Position numbers and translations under genes: made by a program. Shown here one piece after another: positions 19,485 through 27,694 of a stretch of 64,000 nucleotides of DNA. The DNA lies in the NCBI RefSeq assembly GCF_000632715.1, contig NZ_BAWO01000003.1, positions 1 to 64,000 of the forward strand, read 5' to 3'. The first letter of the stretch is position 1, and each line of letters begins with the position of its first letter. Source of the stretch: Parageobacillus caldoxylosilyticus NBRC 107762 (GTDB taxonomy: Bacteria; Bacillota; Bacilli; Bacillales; Anoxybacillaceae). The notes below the pieces were generated by a model. It saw only the letters and a list, made by a program, of their open reading frames with translations, had not been told where the DNA came from and did not search any database.

Positions 19485-20597
19485 TTATTTGGCCACCTCT
19501 CTATAAAGTCTCTCTATTTTTGGTATTTGTGTTCTCACATCAAATTTTTCTTTTACGTAAGCTTTGCTATTCTCTTGGAATTTCTCTATTTTTTTTCTAT
19601 CATTCTTCAAATGATATAGATGTTCAATAAACTTATTATAATTCCCAGACTCAATAAGTATACCGTTTTTTTCATTAATTATTAATTCTGATATACCACC
19701 TACGTTCATAGATACTATTGCCTTACCTAACGCCATGGCTTCTAATAATACCATTGGTAACCCTTCATATATAGACGGCAAAAAGAATATATCTATAATA
19801 CTATAGTAGCTATAAACATTTTTTTGATATCCAGTAAGTATAAACATTTCTTCCATGTCTAATTTATTGATTAATTCTCTAATATGTTGTTCCTGTTCTC
19901 CTGACCCTACCAATAGAAATATACAATCTTTAAATTTAGATTTATATTTCGCTAATTCATTTATAAATGGTACAAGCCCTTTTTGTTCTGAAAGCCTACC
20001 TATAAATCCAAATATTGTTTTACTTTTATCTATATTAAATTTTTTCAAGATATCATTTATTTCTTCTTTTTTTTGGCTTGCATCAATCTCGGCAACATCA
20101 ATAAAATTAGATATGCTATATATTTTTTTTCTCTTTGCATACTTGGCATTTTTTAAATAATAATCGTTTACTACTGATCCACAGGTTATACTAGCATCGA
20201 ATCTATTTCTCACTAGCATATCTATCAATTTATAAATAGAAACGTACTCAAGCCATGGATAACAATTGTGAATATGCGAAATAATGGTAATATCTAATAA
20301 AAATATTTTCTTTACTAAATAAGCATATAAAGAAGCCCTGTTATCATGAGCATGTACTATATGTATATTTCTTTCTTTGATAATTCTTTTTAAGCCAAAT
20401 AGTATTTTAGGTATATTGCTATTAAAGTCTATGATCTCCGAATTTATATTGTATTCTCTAGCGACATTATTAAGTTCATCCCCACCACATACAAAAGTAA
20501 CATTATAATTTTCATGAAGACTTCTACATATTAACAGTGCTATCTTTTCTGCACCACTTAACCTTGATGTAACTACCATATGTAGTATATTTTTCAT
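19485..20597 (-). CDS. GT4 family glycosyltransferase
   Basis: GT-B fold retaining glycosyltransferase (370 aa). N-terminal SRLSGAEKIALLICRSL (about 11-27) and HIVHAHDNRASLYA; C-terminal FGFIGRLSEQKGLVPFINEL, ILTGYQKNVYSYYSIIDIFF and PSIYEGLPMVLLEAMALGKA, the last containing the EX7E motif. Acceptor and donor are unknown. ATG 20597 follows GGGGGAAAATAC; the longer frame from 20615 has no better site. It is bounded by terminators on both sides (20709-20735 and 19427-19446), so it seems to be its own transcription unit. It is strongly AT-rich. Confidence 0.9.
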   Translation of the reverse strand: MKNILHMVVTSRLSGAEKIALLICRSLHENYNVTFVCGGDELNNVAREYNINSEIIDFNSNIPKILFGLKRIIKERNIHIVHAHDNRASLYAYLVKKIFLLDITIISHIHNCYPWLEYVSIYKLIDMLVRNRFDASITCGSVVNDYYLKNAKYAKRKKIYSISNFIDVAEIDASQKKEEINDILKKFNIDKSKTIFGFIGRLSEQKGLVPFINELAKYKSKFKDCIFLLVGSGEQEQHIRELINKLDMEEMFILTGYQKNVYSYYSIIDIFFLPSIYEGLPMVLLEAMALGKAIVSMNVGGISELIINEKNGILIESGNYNKFIEHLYHLKNDRKKIEKFQENSKAYVKEKFDVRTQIPKIERLYREVAK

Positions 20598-20708
20598 GTA
20601 TTTTCCCCCAAACAAATCATTAGTTCACAACATGAAGATTATTGTTTCATGTGAAGCTTAGCATACATTAAGCATTTCCTTTTTTAACATTCTAGCTAGC
20701 TTCCATAG

Positions 20709-20735
20709 AAAAAGGGTTAGGAACCCCTCTAACCC
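20709..20735 (-). terminator. Strong terminator in the polysaccharide locus
   Basis: On the minus strand: GGGTTAG-AGGGGTTC-CTAACCC followed by TTTTTC, a textbook intrinsic terminator. It lies downstream of the polymerase gene and the IS66 remnant and would stop transcription coming from the Wzx-AsnB-GT-Wzy unit. Confidence 0.85.
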
Positions 20736-20879
20736 AATCACTGAAATTTGCAACTTTTTAATTTCCTTCCCAACTGGACCAACATCTGTCAACGGTATCT
20801 AATCAGCTCCTAAATAGAAAAGCTTTCAAAAATGGTCTTATCTTCACCTTTACTAGTCCATACTGATGGTAACGAAAGA

Positions 20880-21420
20880 AAGGAAGTGAAGACAAAGAAA
20901 AATTATTCGTGTTTTTGACATATTCCTCAAACATTCAATTAGCGATTTCAACCGTAGAAGGACTGATCAAAAAATCGAGCATCAACAACGGATCGTTTAA
21001 CAAAAAGCAGAAATCATCGACCAGTTAACGAAAGAAAACCAACAACTCAAAGCCTGTATTGCGGAATTAGAAGCACGTACTAAAAAACAGTATCAATGGT
21101 CACTTACCACTATCTTCGGATCAGTTTGTGACCAAGCCTTCTTTCCAGGAAAAATCAGAGAAGAAACCAGGTGGTCAGCCAAATCGTCACGGTGTGACAT
21201 TGCATCAAGTCGAACATCCTGATCATCGCATCGTTTATTGCGTGACCAAATGTCAAGGATGCGGGTCCTCATTTCCACACTAAAAAACATAATCAACCTG
21301 TCTGGGAATCTCTCGAAAAACTCCCCGAAAAAGAAAGAAGATTCTCTCCCATTCCTAAGAGTGTTATCTATGCCGAAAACACCTTAATTGATGTTTGGAT
21401 TCTCAAAATCTCGCTAGTAG
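20880..21420 (+). mobile_element. Degenerate IS66-family transposase remnant
   Basis: Plus-strand pieces read IIDQLTKENQQLKACIAELE, then PPSSDQFVTKPSFQEKSEKK, then PGGQPNRHGVTLHQVEHPDH with CVTKCQGCGSS. The coiled-coil start, the PPSSD box, the GGQ-H-G segment and the zinc-finger-like CxGCG are the N-terminal hallmarks of IS66 TnpC. The frame is interrupted and the catalytic domain is missing. The last 100 bases or so (LPEKERRFSPIPKSVIYAE) are not identified. Confidence 0.75.
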
Positions 21421-21448
21421 TCGGCTGAATGGATACATTTGCTCATTA

Positions 21449-21500
21449 TTATACATGATCTCGAGTTTTTACTCCGGTTTTGCAACAATTATCATTTATA
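21449..21500. repeat. IS-end-like repeat, copy 2, inside the polymerase 3' end
   Basis: Matches 16059-16110 (AGTTTTTACTC, GTTTTGCAACAA) with about nine mismatches. It supplies the stop codon and roughly the last 16 codons of the putative Wzy gene. Confidence 0.6.
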
Positions 21501-22873
21501 AAAGGATAAGTACGTGAATTCATATGATTTATTGTAAAACTTATTTTCAGAAAGAAAACCATTAAGAAGACTCCTATAATCATATGAAAATTCCTGTTAA
21601 TAAGATGCTGAGGATCTCCGTATAACAAATTAAGAATAGCAACATTTAAAACTATATTTGCATAAATAATAAACATAACACCTTTTATTGGTATATTAGA
21701 AATAAAACGCTCTACTATTAATAGCAGTGCACCCCAAAAAATTCCTATTAATAAGACTCCTACAACTGATCCTTCTATTATACTAAAAGACAGCATATCT
21801 ACTGGAATACTTCCTGTGACCCCTAACTCTCCTTTACGAGCTCCTATTATATAAATTGTATTTATATCAGAAGCTGTATCGACTAATTGCCCCCATACCC
21901 GCTGTGGCAAAATATAAATAGGGGATACCAGCAAGTCTTTAAACCATCTATAGTCCTGAGCAGATATATGGACAATGTATGAAGCAAAAGGAAAGGATAG
22001 CTCCTTTGTTAAAAAATTTAATATTCCTCCATCATCACTTGACCTCTTCAATACTTTATCGGATATAATAACTAAAAATAGACTGATAAAAGGAAAAAAT
22101 ATTAATTTTGACAGAAAACCAAAGATATTTTTATGATTATACAAAATATATCCCAAGAAAAAGGTAAGTACGTAAACTGCTAACGAAACCCTACCTACCC
22201 ATGTAAACAAAACATACAAAGAGAATATAAATGAAAGAATAAATGCTATGAACAAAATTAGGCTATTTTTCTTCTTAATCTTTTTGTCAATTAGAATTCC
22301 AAAAAATATAAAAGAAGAAAAGAAAGAAAAACTCCCGAATATTTGAAGAAAACTAAATGGATTTTCTACATAAAAAACTCCTGCTCTAATAGCTGTGCTA
22401 TATTTAAATATTCCTATAAAACCACCATAAGCTTTCGTATAAAGCCAATATGACACTACCGAAGTGACAAACATTAAATAAGCAATAAATAGCATTTTCC
22501 TAATTGTATCTTTTCGGGCCACAGACAGATCTTTTTTTTGTTTATGCTGAAATAACTTAAAGTTATTGATAAGCATATTTGTTAAATTCCATCCAAAAAT
22601 AACAGATATTAAAAGTAATATATTCATTAAAAGATAAGTAAAAGAAGCCCAATCGTCATATTTTATAATCCACGGAGTCCAATTATAAGAATTTTTTCCT
22701 GCATATGTTGCCCATAACACAAACCCAAATCCTATACCATTAAATGTACCTAAAGATAGAAGAAACCAATCTAACAACTCAAATCTCTTTTTGCGTATTA
22801 GACGAAAATAGACAATAAAGAAAACAATAAAAGCGAACAACAATCCTCCTGTTGCAGCTATAATTAAGACCAT
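21449..22873 (-). CDS. Putative Wzy oligosaccharide repeat-unit polymerase
   Basis: Integral membrane protein of 474 aa with about ten to twelve hydrophobic segments and a larger polar loop (about 285-345) between late helices, the usual build of Wzy polymerases, which link lipid-borne repeat units outside the membrane. Wzy proteins are poorly conserved, so the call rests on topology, length and position between a glycosyltransferase and IS remnants in a Wzx-containing locus. ATG 22873 has AAAGAGG upstream. The last residues (NDNCCKTGVKTRDHV) are read from an IS-end-like repeat, so the native C-terminus has probably been replaced. Whether it still works is unknown. Confidence 0.75.
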   Translation of the reverse strand: MVLIIAATGGLLFAFIVFFIVYFRLIRKKRFELLDWFLLSLGTFNGIGFGFVLWATYAGKNSYNWTPWIIKYDDWASFTYLLMNILLLISVIFGWNLTNMLINNFKLFQHKQKKDLSVARKDTIRKMLFIAYLMFVTSVVSYWLYTKAYGGFIGIFKYSTAIRAGVFYVENPFSFLQIFGSFSFFSSFIFFGILIDKKIKKKNSLILFIAFILSFIFSLYVLFTWVGRVSLAVYVLTFFLGYILYNHKNIFGFLSKLIFFPFISLFLVIISDKVLKRSSDDGGILNFLTKELSFPFASYIVHISAQDYRWFKDLLVSPIYILPQRVWGQLVDTASDINTIYIIGARKGELGVTGSIPVDMLSFSIIEGSVVGVLLIGIFWGALLLIVERFISNIPIKGVMFIIYANIVLNVAILNLLYGDPQHLINRNFHMIIGVFLMVFFLKISFTINHMNSRTYPFINDNCCKTGVKTRDHV

Positions 22874-22951
22874 ATTAAACCTCTTTCCCCAATTAAATAA
22901 AACTGATAATAATTACATAAAGGTACAATCAAGAGATTTATTCTACAAAAT

Positions 22952-24031
22952 TCATAAATTTGATAGATAAGATTCATATTCCCTGACAATTCTCTCTAAC
23001 CCAAACAATTGACTCAACTGTTTTAAACACTCTTCATTAAGTGGTCTAAATAGATGCAAAGGCAAGGTTAATTCAGCATATTCCAATCTATCTAACAACC
23101 CTAATGCCTCCATTACCTCCCTCGTCCCTCCCGGATGATCAACCGCAACAACAGGACATCCACATGCTATTGCTTCTAACAGGACATTGGGAAGTCCTTC
23201 GTAATAAGACGAGAGAACAAATAAATCTGCATGCTTCAACCAGACATAAGGATTCTTTTGAAATCCTACAAACTCCACCTTTTCCACAATTCCTAGTCGA
23301 ATACATTGTTCTTTCAATTCTTCTTCTAAAGGTCCTTCACCTAGTATCCACAGCTTTGCATTTGGTTTTTCCTTCAATAATTGTGGCATAGCTTGAAGCA
23401 AACGGTCAAATCCTTTTTGGTAAACAAGTCTTCCAATTGCCACGATATTTGGAGAAGTCGGAGAATGTAAAAATGGATTTTCTCCTAAATTTGCTTTTTT
23501 CCTAATTGTATCAACGTCAACTGGATTATAGATACGTATTGCTTTTTGCTCTGGTACTTTAAAATTTTCAATAAGATCTTGTTTCATATAATCAGATTGA
23601 CAAATCACCAAATCTGCTTGTTTATAAAATGTTTTATAAAGAAATTTCCATAGCCATGATTTAGAACTCAACTTCACAATTTCTGAAACTGTATTTGCCT
23701 CTCGAACTATTAAACGTGTATGAGATAGCATTAAAAACCTAAGAATGATTAACGCGATATTCAAATGGCCTAACGTAGAAAAAACAATATCCGGCTTCAA
23801 CTGTCTGATTAACTTTAACATTGGAACAAAAGCATAACGGACTCTTTTGGCACCTAAGTCATATATAGGAACATCGTAAGGAACTTCTGTTAAATAAGGT
23901 CCTTCTTTCGACACAAGAGCCAGGTGTAAATCAAATTTATCACGATCAACATGTTTTAACAAAGTAACCATCACTCGCTCGGCGCCACCGCCTCGAAGTG
24001 ATGGTAAGATGAATAGTACTTTTTTCTTCAT
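22952..24031 (-). CDS. GT4 family glycosyltransferase
   Basis: Retaining GT-B glycosyltransferase (359 aa). SLRGGGAERVMVTLLKH (about 12-28) is the N-terminal glycine-rich acceptor-side loop. IRIYNPVDVDTIRKKA, VAIGRLVYQKGFDRLLQAMP, FVGFQKNPYVWLKHADLFVL and SSYYEGLPNVLLEAIACGCP give the donor-binding domain with EX7E. It resembles GalNAc/Gal transferases of the PglH/PglJ/WfdR group in general form; the donor is not determined. AGAGGTAAGGTAAG precedes ATG 24031. It lies 22 bases after asnB and is part of the Wzx-AsnB-GT-Wzy unit. Confidence 0.92.
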   Translation of the reverse strand: MKKKVLFILPSLRGGGAERVMVTLLKHVDRDKFDLHLALVSKEGPYLTEVPYDVPIYDLGAKRVRYAFVPMLKLIRQLKPDIVFSTLGHLNIALIILRFLMLSHTRLIVREANTVSEIVKLSSKSWLWKFLYKTFYKQADLVICQSDYMKQDLIENFKVPEQKAIRIYNPVDVDTIRKKANLGENPFLHSPTSPNIVAIGRLVYQKGFDRLLQAMPQLLKEKPNAKLWILGEGPLEEELKEQCIRLGIVEKVEFVGFQKNPYVWLKHADLFVLSSYYEGLPNVLLEAIACGCPVVAVDHPGGTREVMEALGLLDRLEYAELTLPLHLFRPLNEECLKQLSQLFGLERIVREYESYLSNL

Positions 24032-24053
24032 CTTACCTTACCTCTTGATTCAA

Positions 24054-26003
24054 TCATTTAGAGTAGTTTAGCCACGCTTGAAACATCAAAACATCCCATA
24101 GATAATATTGCCAATTTTTCTCTCCTTTTAAATGTTCAATCCATTTTTTTCTTACTAAAGAAGGATTAAAGAATCCTTCTACTTTTAAACGTTCTTCATC
24201 AAGCAATTCCTCCGCCCATTCTCTTAATGGACCTCGAAGCCAATGGCCAATTGGTACACCAAATCCCATTTTTGGTCTTTCAATTAATTGTTGTGGAACA
24301 TACTTATATAGAATTTGGCGAAGAATCCACTTTTGAATACCATTGTTTACTTTATATTGAATAGGGAGTTTCCAAGCGAACTCCACAATTCGGTGATCCA
24401 ACAAAGGAATTCTCGATTCTAAACTCACTCCCATGCTAGCTCTATCAACTTTGACTAGAATATCATCAGGTAAGTAAGAGATAGAATCGATATACATCAT
24501 TTTTTCAAAATCATCCATCTCAACATGAAATCGACCATTTCCATTTTCAGAATTGTCATTAAATTCTTGACTCCCCTTTACTAATTCAGAGGGGATTTTC
24601 CAATGCGATACCATAGTTCGATAAAAATTCTCAAAGCTTCTACTTTTCAACAGCATGGCAACACTATAGATCCTGCTTCCATATAATTTATTCTTAGTTA
24701 AACGGTTAACGATCTTGTTACTAAGTAAATAATCCCAATGCTGTTCAGAGTAATGAAAGATTGTGTTAGCTAAAAGATTACGATAACGCCAATTGATATT
24801 TCTGATTTTTTTCCAGATATGTTTTCCCTGTATATATCGTGAATATCCTCCAAAAAGTTCATCTCCCCCATCTCCAGATAAAGAAACAGTTACATGCTTT
24901 CTAGCAAGCTTAGCCACCAAATAAGTAGGTATTTGCGAAGGATCGGACAAAGGCTCATCATATAACGACGGTAATAGTGGTATTACATCTATTGCTTCTT
25001 GTGGAGTCACGTATAATTCCGTATGATCAGTACCCAAATAATCTGCAACTGCTTTAGCATGTTGTGCTTCGTTGTAATCTTGTTCATAAAACCCTATAGA
25101 AAATGTTTTTATAGCTTTTTTACTTTGAGCTTGCATTATCGCTACTACTGTAGAAGAATCAATGCCACCTGACAAAAAAGCTCCTACCGGTACATCAGAA
25201 GATAACATTTGTTGTTTCACAGAATGAATTATTAAAGAATGTAGGTGTTCAATTGCTTCTGTTTCACTACCTTGAAAAGGCTCATTTTTTGCCACTTCTA
25301 TTACATTTTTCAGCGACCAGTAATATTCAATATTTTCTAAATTCTTTTCAACATCAACTGTCAGCAACGTACCAGGCTGTAATTTAAATATATTTTTGTA
25401 AATCGAATATGGAGATGGTATATAACTATAGCGCATATACAATGCGAGAGCATCGCGATTGACTTCTTGCTTAAAATTTGGGTGTTTGGTTAGTGCTTTC
25501 AGCTCTGAAGCAAACATAAATGTATCCCCTACCCACCCATAGTAGAGTGGTTTCTCTCCCATTCTATCCCTACATAAGTACAATACTCTTTCTTTTTTAT
25601 CCCATAGAGCAAAAGCAAACATTCCAACAAACTTCTCAACTGCTTTCTTAACTCCCCACTTTTCAAAAGCAGCTAGCATAACTTCTGTATCAGAACGCCC
25701 GCGAAATGTAATTTGTGGATCTTGGCTTAACAACTCATTTCGAATATCTTGGTGATTATAAATTTCACCATTAAATACTACTACATAACGATTGCTGATT
25801 GAATGCATCGGTTGATGACCTTCAGGAGACAAATCGATTATAGATAAGCGACGATGCCCAAGAGAAATCCCTACATTCGGATCCACCCATATTCCAAAAT
25901 CATCAGGACCGCGATGGGATAATGTCATACTCATTTGTTTAATAACTGTTTCATAGTCAATATTACTTGATTGTTTAACGATAAATCCGACTAATCCACA
26001 CAT
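24054..26003 (-). CDS. asnB: Asparagine synthetase B-like amidotransferase
   Basis: Glutamine-dependent amidotransferase (649 aa). Cys2 of MCGLVGF is the glutaminase nucleophile after Met removal; class II glutaminase features follow (HRRLSIIDLSPEG, NGEIYNH, SDTEVML). The synthetase half has the ATP pyrophosphatase loop FLSGGIDSSTVVA (about 258-270) and SLSGDGGDELFGGY. Length fits the AsnB/WbpS group. In a polysaccharide locus such enzymes often amidate a uronic acid rather than aspartate. Ugd and a uronate epimerase nearby supply possible substrates, but a true asparagine synthetase cannot be excluded. AGGGAG precedes ATG 26003. It begins 11 bases after wzx. Confidence 0.9.
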   Translation of the reverse strand: MCGLVGFIVKQSSNIDYETVIKQMSMTLSHRGPDDFGIWVDPNVGISLGHRRLSIIDLSPEGHQPMHSISNRYVVVFNGEIYNHQDIRNELLSQDPQITFRGRSDTEVMLAAFEKWGVKKAVEKFVGMFAFALWDKKERVLYLCRDRMGEKPLYYGWVGDTFMFASELKALTKHPNFKQEVNRDALALYMRYSYIPSPYSIYKNIFKLQPGTLLTVDVEKNLENIEYYWSLKNVIEVAKNEPFQGSETEAIEHLHSLIIHSVKQQMLSSDVPVGAFLSGGIDSSTVVAIMQAQSKKAIKTFSIGFYEQDYNEAQHAKAVADYLGTDHTELYVTPQEAIDVIPLLPSLYDEPLSDPSQIPTYLVAKLARKHVTVSLSGDGGDELFGGYSRYIQGKHIWKKIRNINWRYRNLLANTIFHYSEQHWDYLLSNKIVNRLTKNKLYGSRIYSVAMLLKSRSFENFYRTMVSHWKIPSELVKGSQEFNDNSENGNGRFHVEMDDFEKMMYIDSISYLPDDILVKVDRASMGVSLESRIPLLDHRIVEFAWKLPIQYKVNNGIQKWILRQILYKYVPQQLIERPKMGFGVPIGHWLRGPLREWAEELLDEERLKVEGFFNPSLVRKKWIEHLKGEKNWQYYLWDVLMFQAWLNYSK

Positions 26004-26014
26004 TTTTTTACTCC

Positions 26015-27286
26015 CTAACGTTTTAATAATGTAGAAGAAAAATTAATAGTCCCTAGAATTAATAATAAATTAAATATTATACCTACCAAACTATAAAGAA
26101 TTATAGCGCCTAACGCGTCAAAATATTGAACACCTAGAAATAAAGATGTTGCTCTAAAAACTAGAAATAATGTTTCATAATATAGTAGTTGTTTTTGCAA
26201 TCCTAGCACTTGTGCTGTAGAAAATGCAGGTATATTCATAAAATCTATTGCTAACCATAATGACATCCATCTAGCATATCTTCCTCCTTCATACCACTTT
26301 TCTCCCAATGCAAAAGCAAAAATTTGCGGACCAAACAAAAAAATAACTATAGTTGGAGCAATAACTAATAGACCTAATAGAATAGTAAATTTAATTAAAT
26401 ATTTTCTTAAATTATCTCCTTTATTATGTATTTCTGCGATACGTTGATAAAACACTCTCCTAACGGATTCACCGATTAAAATAACTGGTAATTGTAGTAA
26501 ACGCAATGAAAGCGAATAATGACCAACAACTGTTGGACTAAAATAAGCTGAAAGGATAAACGGTGCAATATTTTGAGAAATTGAATTTACTAATGCTTGT
26601 GGCGCACTATACTTTGGAAATTCCGAATATGTATGTGCAACTTCTCTAATTTTTTTTATATTAAATGAGGATTTTAAAACATGCCCATCGTCCTTCCAAA
26701 TTTGCTTTCCTAAAACTGCCGTAGCTACTGTATTACCAATAGCTTGTCCAGCCACCAGACCAATAGAACCAATTTTGGCCAATCCGCCGGTAACTTGGGT
26801 TGTAACAACCGTTATACTTCTAAATATTTGAGATATCGATAGGCGCTTAAATCCTTTTTGTCTTGTACTCCAATAGTTTAAACTATTACATACGCCAAAA
26901 AAGAATATACTAATTGGAATCCACCATATAAATTCATTGAATTTTTGTATATGAAATATTTCTTCCAAATAATCTTTAAACAAAAAAAGAATAACTGTAG
27001 ACAACATAGTCATAATTACAACTACAATAATAGACAAAAACAGTAAATTTACTGCCTCTTCTTGTTTTTTAGGAAGTACAATAGCTAATTCATACCTTAA
27101 TCCGATAATTACAATAAAAATACTAACAATTGAAGTGTATACCGCAAATATCCCAAAAGCTTCTGGGTCATATAACCGACTAAGGATTGGCGCAACAACA
27201 ATGTTCAATACCTGTGCGACCGCTGTTCCAGTCATTAACGTTAGAACATTTTTAAGAAATACACTTTTCTTTATCTTTTCAATCAA
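26015..27286 (-). CDS. Wzx-type polysaccharide flippase
   Basis: Polytopic membrane protein (423 aa, about 12 hydrophobic helices) of the MVF/MATE-like oligosaccharidyl-lipid flippase superfamily, which moves the lipid-linked repeat unit across the membrane. The N-terminus (LTLMTGTAVAQVLNIVVAPI, RLYDPEAFGIFAVYTSIV) and YWSTRQKGFKRLSISQIFRS are typical of O-antigen flippases. The TTG at 27286 is chosen because AAAGGTG lies about 6 bases upstream; a GTG at 27295 overlaps that site. First gene of the unit wzx-asnB-GT4-wzy. Confidence 0.9.
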   Translation of the reverse strand: MIEKIKKSVFLKNVLTLMTGTAVAQVLNIVVAPILSRLYDPEAFGIFAVYTSIVSIFIVIIGLRYELAIVLPKKQEEAVNLLFLSIIVVVIMTMLSTVILFLFKDYLEEIFHIQKFNEFIWWIPISIFFFGVCNSLNYWSTRQKGFKRLSISQIFRSITVVTTQVTGGLAKIGSIGLVAGQAIGNTVATAVLGKQIWKDDGHVLKSSFNIKKIREVAHTYSEFPKYSAPQALVNSISQNIAPFILSAYFSPTVVGHYSLSLRLLQLPVILIGESVRRVFYQRIAEIHNKGDNLRKYLIKFTILLGLLVIAPTIVIFLFGPQIFAFALGEKWYEGGRYARWMSLWLAIDFMNIPAFSTAQVLGLQKQLLYYETLFLVFRATSLFLGVQYFDALGAIILYSLVGIIFNLLLILGTINFSSTLLKR

Positions 27287-27694
27287 TATTCTCACCTTTT
27301 TGTTAATCTATCATGATTAAAACTATAAACTTAAACTAAAATAACAAAAAGATCTTTAATCAACTTTTTCCTTCCGCTATCACTCAAATAAAAAATTATA
27401 TCGAACTCAATGATCAAAGAGATTGCCAAATGTTGCTCTTTTAATAGTAGAAAGTTCCTTGATTATCTCAGAGCCTTGATGATAATCAGTCAATTATATC
27501 TTTTTTCTTTTCCTTTGAATAATCCCATAGATATGAATTATCCTCATTTTCAACAAGTAATCCTTCTACACATTATTTTTTCAAAAATGAAGAAAATTCA
27601 ACATAAACTAATGCCTTTTCCGTAATTCTTGACATTGAAAATTAAACTATTATTTAACCACTTTTCTTTATTATGTTTGAGATTTTCAGAAAAA
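27287..27694. other. AT-rich gap upstream of wzx
   Basis: About 400 bases between the dehydratase stop and wzx. No gene, repeat or clear terminator is visible. It must hold the promoter of the wzx unit if that unit is separately transcribed, but no convincing -35/-10 pair was found. Base composition drops sharply from the dehydratase side to this side. Confidence 0.4.

Noticed and set aside
21093-21296. Minus-strand frame within the IS66 remnant
   Set aside because: Antisense to recognisable TnpC sequence, so a shadow frame.
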